Source of the DNA: Frankia sp. R82
Lineage (GTDB): Bacteria; Actinomycetota; Actinomycetes; Frankiales; Frankiaceae
DNA: 60,940 nucleotides
Assembly: GCF_023716925.1 (NCBI RefSeq)
Contig: NZ_JAMQQG010000005.1
Coordinates: forward strand, 1-60,940
Reading direction: 5' to 3'
In this document: in pieces, positions 25,308 to 33,421 of the stretch
Layout of the letters: the number at the start of each line of letters is the position of its first letter
How positions within the stretch are numbered: the stretch's first letter is position 1
Translations under genes and position numbers: made by a program
Notes under the pieces: model-generated
Seen by the model: the letters and a program-made list of their open reading frames with translations, nothing else
The model's database searches: none
What the model was told of the DNA's origin: nothing

Positions 25308-26531
25308 TCAGGTGGGGGTGGTGGCGCCGGCGGAACGGGTGGCGCGGGGCGGCATCGGCAGGGACGGTGTGAGCGGACTGGAGGTGAGCCGGCTGCCCAG
25401 CCAGCCGGCGGCGACGGCGGCCGGCCACAGGCGGCTGGCCGCGTTACGCGCCCGGATACCCGCCCAGGTCGCCGGAACCAGCAGGTGGGAGGCCTGCTCC
25501 ACGCCCCGCTGGCGGGGATCGGACAGTCGACGGTGGCGCGCCTCGTACCGGCGCAGCGCGGCCCGGTGATCGTCGGGCGTGGCGGCCAGCTCCTCGGCCA
25601 GCGCGAACGCCCCCGCCATGGCCAGCGACGGTGCGTCCCCGAACAGCGACACGCAGGACGCGGCGTCGCCGACGAGCGTGATCCGGCCGCTGGACCAGGT
25701 CGGCATGTGCACCCGGCTGACCGCGTCGAAGTAGAGGTCCTCGGTGGCCTGCGCCCGGGCGAGCAGTTCCGGGGTACGCCAGCTGCCGCGGCCGAATGCG
25801 GCGGTGAGCAGCAGCCGATGCTGGTCGATGTCCCGGTGGTTGAAGTCCGGGATCTCCCCGTGCCGGAACGCGAAGAAGGCGATCGGCCCGTCGGCCGACG
25901 GCTGCAGCGCGACGACCCGTCCGGGCGTGTTGTGCATCACGACCTCGCGCCCGTAGTCGGCCGGGCCGTCAAAGGGCACGGTCGCGGCGTACAGCCCGAG
26001 ATGGCGGACAAAGGTGGACTCCGGACCGAACGCCAGGCGGCGTACCGTCGAATGCAACCCGTCGGCCCCGACGACGAGGTCGAACCGGCGGGTCCTCCCA
26101 TGGTCGAACGTGACGTCCACTCCGTGCTCGTCCTGCGCGAGGGCGGCGATGGACTCACCGAAGACGAACTCGGCGTGCGGGGCGCTGGCGTTCTGCAGAA
26201 TCGTGGCGAGTGTGCCGCGCGGCACCTCGATGTCGTGCCCACCGGTCGAGCGGGCGAGCGCACGCAGGTTGACCCGTCCGGTACCCCGCCCGTACCCGTC
26301 GACGAACCGCATCCCCGCCACACCGGTGCCGGCCGCCCGCAGCAGGCCGAGCGCCCCCATCCGCCGAGCCACCTGCAGGGCCTGGCCGCGAACGTCCACC
26401 GGGCTCCCGCTGGCGCGCTGCCACAACCCCCGTTCGACGACCGTGGGACGGAACCCGTGCCACGCCAACCAGTAGGCAAGCGTCGTCCCGGCGATGCCGG
26501 CGCCGGAGACCAGCACCGTCCGGTTGCCCAT
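25308..26531 (-). CDS. FAD-dependent monooxygenase (PHBH/UbiH type)
   Basis: The product is a 407-residue protein starting at ATG 26531 with GGAGG five bases upstream. Motifs in order: the Rossmann GxGxxG (VLVSGAGIAGTTLAYWLAWH) at the N-terminus; the Arg-bearing substrate strand VEVPRGTLATIL-like IEVPRGTLATIL; the DG motif (DLVVGADGLHSTVRRLAFG); and the GD motif (GRITLVGDAASCVSLFGDAP). A Pro/Ser-rich tail of about 25 residues ends the protein. This is a class A flavoprotein hydroxylase using FAD and NAD(P)H on an aromatic or similar substrate, related to TetX/PHBH-type enzymes. The 248 bp upstream holds an AT-rich stretch near 26600 suited to a promoter. The substrate is unknown. Confidence 0.9.
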   Translation of the reverse strand: MGNRTVLVSGAGIAGTTLAYWLAWHGFRPTVVERGLWQRASGSPVDVRGQALQVARRMGALGLLRAAGTGVAGMRFVDGYGRGTGRVNLRALARSTGGHDIEVPRGTLATILQNASAPHAEFVFGESIAALAQDEHGVDVTFDHGRTRRFDLVVGADGLHSTVRRLAFGPESTFVRHLGLYAATVPFDGPADYGREVVMHNTPGRVVALQPSADGPIAFFAFRHGEIPDFNHRDIDQHRLLLTAAFGRGSWRTPELLARAQATEDLYFDAVSRVHMPTWSSGRITLVGDAASCVSLFGDAPSLAMAGAFALAEELAATPDDHRAALRRYEARHRRLSDPRQRGVEQASHLLVPATWAGIRARNAASRLWPAAVAAGWLGSRLTSSPLTPSLPMPPRATRSAGATTPT

Positions 26532-26779
26532 GGATCCTCCGCGGGTAGGTGGGGGAGCAGGTGTGCACTGGGACGGGAAAGTCAGCGTACGACCCGATCG
26601 GGAAATTGATCTAGACCTGATTGCATGGTGTGACGAACATCGGCCACCCCCGCGTTCGGGCGTGGCGCGTTGTATTCCGGCACATCCCATGCGACCCCGT
26701 GCCATCGCTCGCACCTGGCTCAACGCGGACGGCCACGGCAAAGTGCCCACCGCCGCTGCGTTCGTGCGGCGGTGGGCCG

Positions 26780-27793
26780 CTATCCGCCCGGCGACGGCGA
26801 TACGGCGAAGCGGTCGAGTGCGCTGCGCAGGTGGTTGCCGAGCGTGGCGCTGCCGGTATGGCCGGAGTCGGTCACGCCGATGAGCTCGGCACCCGGCCAG
26901 GCGCGGGCGAGTTCCCAGGCGATCCGGTAGGGGCTGCCCAGGTCGTGCCGTCCATGGATCAGCACGCCGGGGATGCCGGCGAGGCGACCCGCGTTCCGGA
27001 GCAGGATGCCCTCCTCCAGCCACGCACCGTGGCCGAAGTAGTGGGTGCAGATCCGGGCCAGGGCGAGCCGAGCCCGGGGCGGTCGGCTGCTGTAGGCGCC
27101 GGGCCGGCCGTTCGACTCCAGGGAGATGACCGCGTCCTCCCAGGTGCACCAGGCGTCAGCGGCCGCCGCTCGGACGGCCGGATCCGGATCGCCCAGTCGA
27201 CGCGCGTAGCCGGCGACGAGACCACCGGCCGGGCTCTCGTCCAGGCCATCGGTGCCGGAGCCACCGTTGGACCCGCTGATGGCGAGGCGGAACTGTTCCC
27301 ATTCGGCCGGGAAGAAACGGGCTACGCCGCGGTAGAGCCAGTGGATGTCGGCCCGGCGGGTGAGCGTCACGCCGACCAGGACGATGCCGGTGACTCTGGT
27401 CGGATGGCGCTGTGCATAGGCGAGCGCGAGGGTCGAGCCCCAGGACGAGCCGTAGAGCAGCCAGGATTCGATGCCGAGCTGCCGGCGCAGCCGCTCCATG
27501 TCCTCGACCAGGTGGTGGGTGGTGTTGTGGGTGAGCTCGGTGTCGTGGTCGCCGGCGTGCGGAATGCTGCGGCCGCAACCGCGCTGGTCGAACAGAACGA
27601 TCCGGTAGCGGTCGGGATCGAACCAGCGGCGGGCGCCCGGACTGCAGCCGGAACCAGGCCCGCCGTGGACGACGAGCGCCGGCTGGCCGGCGGGGTTCCC
27701 GCAGGTCTCCCAGTAGAGGTGCTGGCCGTCGCCGACGTCGAGCAGCCCACTGTCGTAGGGCTCGATCGGCGGATACTGCGGAGTCACCCTCAC
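26780..27793 (-). CDS. pip: Prolyl aminopeptidase
   Basis: The product is a 337-residue protein starting at GTG 27793 (an alternative GTG is two codons later). The N-terminus QHLYWETCGNPAGQPALVVH then HGGPGSGCSPGARRWFDP carries the oxyanion HGGPG signature. It continues LFDQRGCGRSIPHA, then LVEDMERLRRQLGI, the nucleophile elbow YGSSWGSTLALAYAQ, and the catalytic Asp/His region IHGRHDLGSPYRIAW and VTDSGHTGS. This is the S33 family that removes N-terminal proline from peptides in the cytoplasm. Length and motif order match the family. It lies between an SDR gene (18 bp upstream) and the FAD monooxygenase. Confidence 0.94.
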   Translation of the reverse strand: MRVTPQYPPIEPYDSGLLDVGDGQHLYWETCGNPAGQPALVVHGGPGSGCSPGARRWFDPDRYRIVLFDQRGCGRSIPHAGDHDTELTHNTTHHLVEDMERLRRQLGIESWLLYGSSWGSTLALAYAQRHPTRVTGIVLVGVTLTRRADIHWLYRGVARFFPAEWEQFRLAISGSNGGSGTDGLDESPAGGLVAGYARRLGDPDPAVRAAAADAWCTWEDAVISLESNGRPGAYSSRPPRARLALARICTHYFGHGAWLEEGILLRNAGRLAGIPGVLIHGRHDLGSPYRIAWELARAWPGAELIGVTDSGHTGSATLGNHLRSALDRFAVSPSPGG

Positions 27794-27811
27794 ATTCTGG
27801 CCGGCGTCTCC

Positions 27812-28618
27812 CTACAGGTTCTGTCCGCCGGACAATTCGATGCGGGTGCCGTTCGCCCAGCTGAAACCGTCGGCGAGGATCAGGGGGACGGCAGCGCCGA
27901 TGTCGTCGGCCTCGCCGGCCCGGCCCAGCGCGATCGCGGCGGCGACGGCCCGGTTGGCCTGCTCGTCGTCACGCACGGCGCCGCCGCCGAAGTCCGTGGC
28001 GATGGCGCCGGGGACCAGCACGTTCACCCGGATGCCTCGTTCGCCCAGCTCCTTGGCCTGGTAGCGGGTGAGGACCTCGATGGCTCCCTTCGCCGAGGCG
28101 TAGGCGGCGAAACCCGGACCGGTGAAGCGGGCCAGACCGGAGGAGACGTTCAGGATGCGTCCGCCGTCGGCGAGCAGCGGCAGCAGCAGCTGGGTGAGGA
28201 AGAACGGGGCCTTGACGTGGACGTGGAACAGCTCGTCGAACTGCTCCGCGGTGGTCTCCGTGTACGGCGCGTGCACGCCGATGCCCGCGTTGTTGACCAG
28301 GTAGGCCAGCCGGTCGACGCCGAACCCGTCGAGGGTGGCGCGGATCTGGGTGGTGAAGTCGTCAAAGCTTTCACTGTCGGCGACATCGAGGCGCAGCGCG
28401 GCTGCCGCGACACCGAGCGCGGTCAGTTCGGCAACCAGTTTGCCGGCTTCCTCGGAGTTGCTGTGATAGGTGCCGATCACGCCGATGCCCGCCTGGGCGA
28501 GATGTGTGGCCATGCTGCGGCCGAGCCCACGGCTCGCACCCGTGACCAGCGCGATCCGGGCCCCGTCGACTGCGGGCGTGGTGGGCGGGAGCAGGTCGGA
28601 CGGATACGTGTCGGACAT
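27812..28618 (-). CDS. SDR family oxidoreductase
   Basis: The product is a 268-residue protein starting at an ATG with GGAGGA upstream. It is a classical short-chain dehydrogenase: the cofactor loop VTGASRGLGRSMATHLAQAG, the NNAG motif (YLVNNAGIGVHAPY), catalytic Ser in ILNVSSGLARFTG, and the Tyr-x3-Lys pair in YASAKGAIEVLTRY. It ends GFSWANGTRIELSGGQNL, the usual family tail. It is NAD(P)-dependent with unknown substrate. The TetR regulator gene lies about 75 bp upstream on the same strand, so the regulator, SDR and pip may be cotranscribed. Confidence 0.92.
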   Translation of the reverse strand: MSDTYPSDLLPPTTPAVDGARIALVTGASRGLGRSMATHLAQAGIGVIGTYHSNSEEAGKLVAELTALGVAAAALRLDVADSESFDDFTTQIRATLDGFGVDRLAYLVNNAGIGVHAPYTETTAEQFDELFHVHVKAPFFLTQLLLPLLADGGRILNVSSGLARFTGPGFAAYASAKGAIEVLTRYQAKELGERGIRVNVLVPGAIATDFGGGAVRDDEQANRAVAAAIALGRAGEADDIGAAVPLILADGFSWANGTRIELSGGQNL

Positions 28619-28693
28619 GAGTCCTCCGAGCGGGTGGCGCCTGCCTCCTGGACAGCCCCATTCTTCCCACTGAAGCCCGAGGGGTCACGAACA

Positions 28694-29311
28694 CTACCCG
28701 AACAATTCTCCGGGCGCGCGGCGCAGACCGTCGAACATGACGTCGAGCAGATGCTCGCGCCGCTGCGCGAGCGGGCCTCGTTCGGTCAGGGCGGCCACGG
28801 CGGTGGTGAGCACGAACACGTCGGTTCCGGTGACGTCGGGGCGGATCTCGCCATCGGCCTGGGCCCGCTCCAGCAGTCGTGCTCCGGCCGACTGCAGGGC
28901 CGCGCAGGAGGCCGCCAGCGCCGAGTCGGAATCGTGCATGATCCCTGCCAGGGATGCCGGCAGCCCCTGGTAGGTACCCGCGCCGGCGGCCAGTTCCCGT
29001 AGCCACTCGGTGAGCGCCGCGGCGGGCGGACGGGTGGCCGCGAGGGTGTCGGCAAGCTTGACGAGCCGGTGGAAGCCCTGCCGCAGGAGTGCCTCGAGCA
29101 GCGCCTCGCGGGTCGGGAAGTGCCGGTAGAGCGTGCCGAGCCCGACCTCGGCCCGCCGGGCGACATCACGCAGAGACGCCTGCACGCCCTGCTCGGCGAG
29201 CACGACCCGGGCGGTGGCCAGGATGTGCTCGTAGTTACGGCGGGCGTCGGCGCGGCGGTCCCGAGCCACCGACGCAGATGTGGACGTGGCCGTGGGTGGC
29301 TCGGCGGTCAT
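28694..29311 (-). CDS. TetR/AcrR family transcriptional regulator
   Basis: The product is about 205 residues. The N-terminal helix-turn-helix is ILATARVVLAEQGVQASLRD, then VARRAEVGLGTLYRHFPTRE. The C-terminal ligand domain includes LVKLADTLAATRPPAAALTE and LLERAQADGEIRPDVTGTDV. The N-terminus is ambiguous: ATG 29311 is used, while GTG 29329 is six codons earlier, and neither has a clear ribosome binding site. It is divergent from a quinone oxidoreductase gene, and two dyads in the shared region are its probable operators. Ligand unknown. Confidence 0.9.
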   Translation of the reverse strand: MTAEPPTATSTSASVARDRRADARRNYEHILATARVVLAEQGVQASLRDVARRAEVGLGTLYRHFPTREALLEALLRQGFHRLVKLADTLAATRPPAAALTEWLRELAAGAGTYQGLPASLAGIMHDSDSALAASCAALQSAGARLLERAQADGEIRPDVTGTDVFVLTTAVAALTERGPLAQRREHLLDVMFDGLRRAPGELFG

Positions 29312-29380
29312 GGCGCGGGCATCTGACACATCGCCACGACATGGTATCGGCGATGTCCCCGGCCGATCCTCCCTTCAGTC

Positions 29381-29393
29381 GGAGCACTGCTCC
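29381..29393. promoter_or_regulatory. TetR operator dyad, copy 1
   Basis: GGAGCA-C-TGCTCC is a perfect inverted repeat, extending to C/G on both flanks. It lies between the weak -35 TTCAGT (29374-29379) and the -10 TATTAT (29397-29402) of the rightward promoter, whose spacing is 17 bp. Confidence 0.85.
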
Positions 29394-29404
29394 GGCTATT
29401 ATCT

Positions 29405-29417
29405 GGAGCAGTGCTCC
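29405..29417. promoter_or_regulatory. TetR operator dyad, copy 2
   Basis: GGAGCA-G-TGCTCC repeats copy 1 with one central change, centred 24 bp away. It begins just after the -10 box and covers the likely transcription start of the oxidoreductase, so two TetR dimers would block the promoter. Confidence 0.85.
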
Positions 29418-29508
29418 GATTGCTGTTAGGCGGTGGGCGGAGCGCACGCCGTCGGCGGTCGCGCCCGCGGCGGTCGCAGACGTGGCGATCAGGAAGGACA
29501 TCCCGTTT

Positions 29509-30471
29509 ATGCAGGCGATCCGTGTTCATCGCATCGGTCCACCGAGCGAACTACGACTGGAGGAGGTGGAGCGCCCGGTGCCGGCTGCGGGCGAGGTCCT
29601 GGTCCGGGTGCACGCGGCCGGGATCAACCCGCCTGACCTGTATGCGCGCTCAGGCTTCCCGACCATTCCCGAACAGCTGCGTCCATCCGTTCCCCTGCCG
29701 TTGACCCCGGGCTCGGACGTCTCCGGGGTCGTGGTCGGTGTCGGTCCCGGCGTCACCACCTGGACGGAGGGCGATGAAGTCCTCGGCCTGCTCCGTTTCC
29801 CGTCCGGGGGCGTCGAGGGTGGGCGGGCCTACGCGCAGTACGCGACGGCCCCGGTCGGCGACCTGGCCCGTAAGCCGCCGGAGATCGACCATGTGGACGC
29901 GGCGGCGATCCCGATGGCCGGTCTCACCGCCTGGCAGTACGCCACCGAGTACGCCCCCGTCGCGTCCGGGCACACGGTGCTGGTCAACGGGGCGGCCGGC
30001 GGCGTCGGGCATTTTCTGGTGCAGCTTGCCCGCCGGGCCGGGGCGCGGGTCGTCGCCGTCGCGTCCACCCGGCACGCGGAGTTTCTGCGTGGTCTCGCGG
30101 TCGACGAGTACATCGATTACACGACGACCCGGGTCGCGCAGGCCGTGAAGGACATCGACCACGCGTTTGACACCGTCGGAGGTCCGCAGGGTCATCTGCT
30201 CACCCCGGCCATCCGGGACGGGGGCGTGCTCAGCCCGGTCTTCTTCGGCGACTACCACGAGGACGAGATCGCGCGGCGGGGCATCGTCGTGCGTGGCGGG
30301 CAGGTGCGGTCCGACGGTTCCCAGCTCGCCGAACTGGTCGGGCTGGTCGCCACGGGCGCGGTACGGGTCGCCGTCGACGAGGTGTACCCGCTGGCCGCGG
30401 CGGCGCGGGCGCACGAACGGGCCGAGCAGGGCCACATCCAGGGAAAACTGGTGCTTCGAGTGGACCACTGA
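29509..30471 (+). CDS. NADP-dependent quinone oxidoreductase-like (MDR/zinc-less ADH)
   Basis: The product is a 320-residue protein. ATG 29509 gives MQAIRVHRIGPPSELRLEEV, the normal MDR start; AGGAAGG is upstream. The N-terminal catalytic domain has VRVHAAGINPPDLYARSGF and PLTPGSDVSGVVVGVG without structural zinc cysteines. The NAD(P)-binding domain has VNGAAGGVGHFLVQLARRAG and the C-terminal PLAAAARAHERAEQGHIQGK, then LVLRV. It reduces quinones or alpha,beta-unsaturated carbonyls. It is divergent from the TetR gene, with paired operators between them, and is therefore likely the TetR target. Confidence 0.92.
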   Translation: MQAIRVHRIGPPSELRLEEVERPVPAAGEVLVRVHAAGINPPDLYARSGFPTIPEQLRPSVPLPLTPGSDVSGVVVGVGPGVTTWTEGDEVLGLLRFPSGGVEGGRAYAQYATAPVGDLARKPPEIDHVDAAAIPMAGLTAWQYATEYAPVASGHTVLVNGAAGGVGHFLVQLARRAGARVVAVASTRHAEFLRGLAVDEYIDYTTTRVAQAVKDIDHAFDTVGGPQGHLLTPAIRDGGVLSPVFFGDYHEDEIARRGIVVRGGQVRSDGSQLAELVGLVATGAVRVAVDEVYPLAAAARAHERAEQGHIQGKLVLRVDH

Positions 30472-30485
30472 CCTTTGCTCGGAGG

Positions 30486-30989
30486 TCAGCTGCCGGGCCG
30501 GCCCGTGGTTGCCATCGCGGCGAATCCGGAGCCGGCCCGCCAGATCACGTCGTTGACCAGCTCGGTGATTTTCCAACCCTGATGGGTGCGTTGCAACCGG
30601 ACGGTGACCACGCCGCCGGCCACGAAGTAGTCCTCGGCCGATCCGGCGCTCTTGCGGGCACCGTCCCACAGGTGCATGGCGATCAGGTTCGCTCGAACGG
30701 TGGCATCGTCTCCGGCCACGATCACGTCGTGCCCGGTCAGCAGATGCTGGGTGCTCTCGAAACGCGCGAAACTCTCCCGATGGCCGTTCCCGATCGCCGC
30801 CGGTCCGGTGAGCTGCGTACCGTTGGGCCGGATCACACCCGCTTCGGCGGTGAATATCCGCCCAAGGTGGGAAACGTCGAAAGCGCGTTCGTCCAGAGCC
30901 CGGAAATAGCGGTTGACCACCTGCGTGATCTCGGCCGTGTCGATCCAGTGGTCCAGACGCGCAGTGCGATCGCTGATCCTCTCCGACAT
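30486..30989 (-). CDS. SnoaL-like / NTF2-fold protein
   Basis: The product is a 167-residue protein from ATG 30989. The opening helix LDHWIDTAEITQVVNRYFRA then LDERAFDVSHLGRIFT, the GPAAIGNGHRESF segment and the closing strand VTVRLQRTHQGWKITELVND follow the NTF2-like fold used by SnoaL-type cyclases, limonene-epoxide-hydrolase-like enzymes and many dehydratases. No catalytic set is clear. It is convergent with the quinone oxidoreductase, 14 bp from its stop. A truncated relative lies just upstream (31039-31143). Confidence 0.78.
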   Translation of the reverse strand: MSERISDRTARLDHWIDTAEITQVVNRYFRALDERAFDVSHLGRIFTAEAGVIRPNGTQLTGPAAIGNGHRESFARFESTQHLLTGHDVIVAGDDATVRANLIAMHLWDGARKSAGSAEDYFVAGGVVTVRLQRTHQGWKITELVNDVIWRAGSGFAAMATTGRPGS

Positions 30990-31038
30990 ATCCGTGATGC
31001 TAGCGGCGACCAGGCGTTGGAGGGCACCCACACAACCG

Positions 31039-31143
31039 TTATCCGCCGTTCTGCGTCTCGGCCAGAGCCAGCGGATCGAGATAGCCGCGGTAAAGGATGA
31101 CCTCGCCGTCGCGAACCCGGAAGGCGGCGATCACCCACTGGCG
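31039..31143 (-). pseudogene. C-terminal remnant of a SnoaL/NTF2-like gene
   Basis: Between the SnoaL-like gene and the PPOX gene the minus strand encodes QWVIAAFRVRDGEVILYRGY then LDPLALAETQNGG and a TAA stop. This is a clean SnoaL-type C-terminus, with no start codon or N-terminal domain. The same frame upstream hits the PPOX stop at 31183 after about 14 unrelated residues. The fragment looks like the tail of a deleted gene that lost its front end beside the PPOX gene. Confidence 0.65.
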
Positions 31144-31182
31144 GCAAGGACATCGTCGGCCACCCGGTGACCTGACCGAAGA

Positions 31183-31608
31183 TCAGTCCCTGGCCGGGAC
31201 CCAGGGGCCGACGCCGGTGATGCGTTCCACGGTGTACCGGATGACGAAGCCGGGGGAGCGGGGCGCCGGAAACTCGGCGTCGGGTGCGACGTAGACCTTC
31301 GCGAGCCGGTTGAGCAGATCCCAGGTCGCATCGCTGTGCTCGATGGTGGCTCGGGCGTGCAGCACCGCGTACGGGCTGAGGAAGACCCCGGGCTCTCGGG
31401 GCGCCTGCAGGGACAGCACGACGCGGGGGTCCCGCTCGATGTTGCGCAGCTTCGCGTACCAGTTGAGGTGACCGCTCACCACATCGTCGCCGTCCAGCCC
31501 GATCCAGATGACGGACACCTGCGGGCTGCCGTCGGCGTTGACGGTGCTCAGGTGGGCCAACGGCCCTGTCGCGACGAGATCGGTGAGTTCACCGGGCAGA
31601 GCAACCAC
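31183..31608 (-). CDS. PPOX-class (pyridoxamine 5'-phosphate oxidase-like) F420/FMN-dependent protein
   Basis: The product is a 141-residue protein from GTG 31608 with GGAGAAAC upstream. It has the split-barrel signature: LATGPLAHLSTVNADGSPQV-type start (VATGPLAHLSTVNADGSPQ), then SVIWIGLDGDDVVSGHLNW, KLRNIERDPRVVLSLQAP and the C-terminal strand VIRYTVERITGVGPW. Actinobacterial members of this size usually bind F420 or FMN and act on small redox substrates. It is one of several small reductases in this stretch. Confidence 0.88.
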   Translation of the reverse strand: MVALPGELTDLVATGPLAHLSTVNADGSPQVSVIWIGLDGDDVVSGHLNWYAKLRNIERDPRVVLSLQAPREPGVFLSPYAVLHARATIEHSDATWDLLNRLAKVYVAPDAEFPAPRSPGFVIRYTVERITGVGPWVPARD

Positions 31609-31707
31609 GGCCGTTTCTCCCTCTGCGAGGTCCGCGCCCGCCGCAGCCGTGCGCCGGACATCCTGCCGCCCACGGTAGTCACCGGGTGGCTGACGTACGT
31701 TGGCCGG

Positions 31708-32352
31708 TCAGTCGCGGGTGAAGGTGAGGTGGGTGACGCCGTGGGGGCTGGTCACCGATTCCACGGCGAAACGCTGCTCGAGGGCTTCCAGGCCGTCCCA
31801 CAGGCGCACGCCACGGCCGAGGACGATCGGCACGAGGACGACGTGCAGGTGGTCGATCAGGTCGGCGGCGAGGAACTCCCGCACGGTGGTCGGCCCGCCG
31901 CCGATCCGGACGTCCCGGCCGCCGGCCGCCGCATGGGCCTGGCGCAGGGCCTCGGTGGGATCGGCATCGAGGAAGTGGAACGTGGTGCCACCCTCGAGCT
32001 CGATGGACGGCCGGACGTGATGGGTCAGCACGAACACCGGGGTGTGGAAGGGCGGATTGTCGCCCCACCAGCCCTTCCAGTCGTGGTCGGCCCAGGGGCC
32101 GGTCTGCGGGCCGAACTTGCCGCGTCCCATGATCTCGGCGCCGATCTCCGGTTCCCAGGCGTGGGCGACCGCGTCGTCGACCCCGGTCTCACCGCCGGAC
32201 TCGCCGTGCATCGACCGGAAGGCGCGGGTCCGGAAGAACCACTGGTGCAGCCGGTCGGCGGCATGGCCGAAGGGCTGCTCGAAACTCGGGCCGTCGCCGG
32301 TGGCGAAGCCGTCGAGAGACACGGAGAAGTTGTGCACCCGCACACGCGACAT
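31708..32352 (-). CDS. Dihydrofolate reductase family protein (RibD C-terminal-like)
   Basis: The product is 214 residues from ATG 32352 (GGAAGG nine bases upstream). The N-terminus RVHNFSVSLDGFATGDGPSF is typical of the RibD-C/DHFR-like family. IMGRGKFGPQTGPW, PVFVLTHHVRPSIELEGGTT and VRIGGGPTTVREFLAADLID carry the NADPH-binding elements, and the end HLHVVLVPIVLGRGVRLWDG matches closely. It is NADPH-dependent. These stand-alone proteins are not true DHFRs and their substrates are mostly unknown. Confidence 0.92.
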   Translation of the reverse strand: MSRVRVHNFSVSLDGFATGDGPSFEQPFGHAADRLHQWFFRTRAFRSMHGESGGETGVDDAVAHAWEPEIGAEIMGRGKFGPQTGPWADHDWKGWWGDNPPFHTPVFVLTHHVRPSIELEGGTTFHFLDADPTEALRQAHAAAGGRDVRIGGGPTTVREFLAADLIDHLHVVLVPIVLGRGVRLWDGLEALEQRFAVESVTSPHGVTHLTFTRD

Positions 32353-32561
32353 GCGACTCGGCCTTCCGTTCGTCCACGAATGTCCCGGTGGCCAGCCAGG
32401 ACCGCCACGACGACCGCCACGACGACCGTCAGCGGTGGCGCCGACCCTACGCCGGCCACCCGTCCCGGTGGACGGGGCCCTGCTCCTGGCAGCGGAGCCA
32501 GGGGGCCCGTCCACCGGCGGCGTGGTTCAGCGTGAGGTCTGGTTCAGCGTGACGGTCTGGT

Positions 32562-33059
32562 TCAGTTCGTGGGCAGGTCGACCGAGCCGTCGATGACCTC
32601 GCCGGTGGCGCGGTCCACCGCGTGCACGCTCATGATCTGGTCGATGCCCTGGTCGGGGGCCTTGCCCATCGTGCGCAGCCCGGTGGCGGTCGCCGTGACG
32701 TCCACGTGGTCGAGGAACACGATGTCGTTGTCGGCGAACGTCACCGTCCAGATGTGACCGGCCGGTGTGGCGATCTCGAACTCCTCGCCTGCGACCAGCC
32801 CGGGGCCGTCGTCGTCGTGCTGCGACTTCAGCGTCCACGTGCTGCCGAGCGAGCCGACGCCCTCCGTGCTCACCGCCGGCCCGAGACGACGGCCGCCACC
32901 TCCGCCGCCACCCCCGCCGTCTCCCCCGCCGGGGCCGCCCGAGGCGAGCGCCGCCGGGGCCGACAACAGACTCACGCCCATCGCCACGGATGCGGCGAGC
33001 ACGGTGATCGAGGCCTTCTTCGTCCGCAGCGCCCTGATTCGCCTGACTGTGGTGTGCAT
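32562..33059 (-). CDS. Secreted Gly-rich hypothetical protein
   Basis: The product is a 165-residue protein starting at an ATG with GGAG upstream. A classical Sec signal peptide (KKASITVLAASVAMGVSLLS, then APAALA) is followed by an 18-residue Gly/Asp linker and then a beta-rich domain (STWTLKSQHDDDGPGLVAGE; VTFADNDIVFLDHVDVTATA; AVDRATGEVIDGSVDLP). No family is recognised. It probably works outside the cell or anchored in the wall. It is divergent from a secreted trypsin-like protease, whose start lies about 360 bp away. Confidence 0.72.
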   Translation of the reverse strand: MHTTVRRIRALRTKKASITVLAASVAMGVSLLSAPAALASGGPGGGDGGGGGGGGGRRLGPAVSTEGVGSLGSTWTLKSQHDDDGPGLVAGEEFEIATPAGHIWTVTFADNDIVFLDHVDVTATATGLRTMGKAPDQGIDQIMSVHAVDRATGEVIDGSVDLPTN

Positions 33060-33421
33060 GGTCCAGCTCCGTTCTGCTCCGAGCCCTGGGCGGCCATGAC
33101 GACCATGACGACCAACGGGCTTTCGGTAACAGATAGCGGTGGTGGTTACGGACGTCCTGATCGACGGCCGGCGGGTGGGTACCTGAGGGACTATCTACAA
33201 GAATGCGCCAGGTGGCGGGTCAGCGCGGTTGGCAGTGGCTCCGCCGCTGCTGAGCAGCCCGTTCTTCGCGGGCACTTTCCGGGCTCGCCGGTGCTGGCGG
33301 GGATCTGTTGCTGCCCTTTTCCGGACAGAAACTCGGCCGAATGTGGTCTTGTTGTGATCCCTGGAATACGGGCCGGCGTGGTACGGGCGGCGCCCGGTGA
33401 GCCTGCGATTGTCTGACCTGT
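33060..33421. other. Divergent promoter region of two secreted-protein genes
   Basis: This is about 360 bp, less GC-rich than its surroundings (notably 33300-33370). No clear promoter boxes or dyads could be identified, and no gene is supported. Confidence 0.4.

Noticed and set aside
26621-29002. 793-codon + strand frame opposite pip, SDR and TetR
   Set aside because: It has no domain or start signals and is entirely antisense to three well-supported genes.
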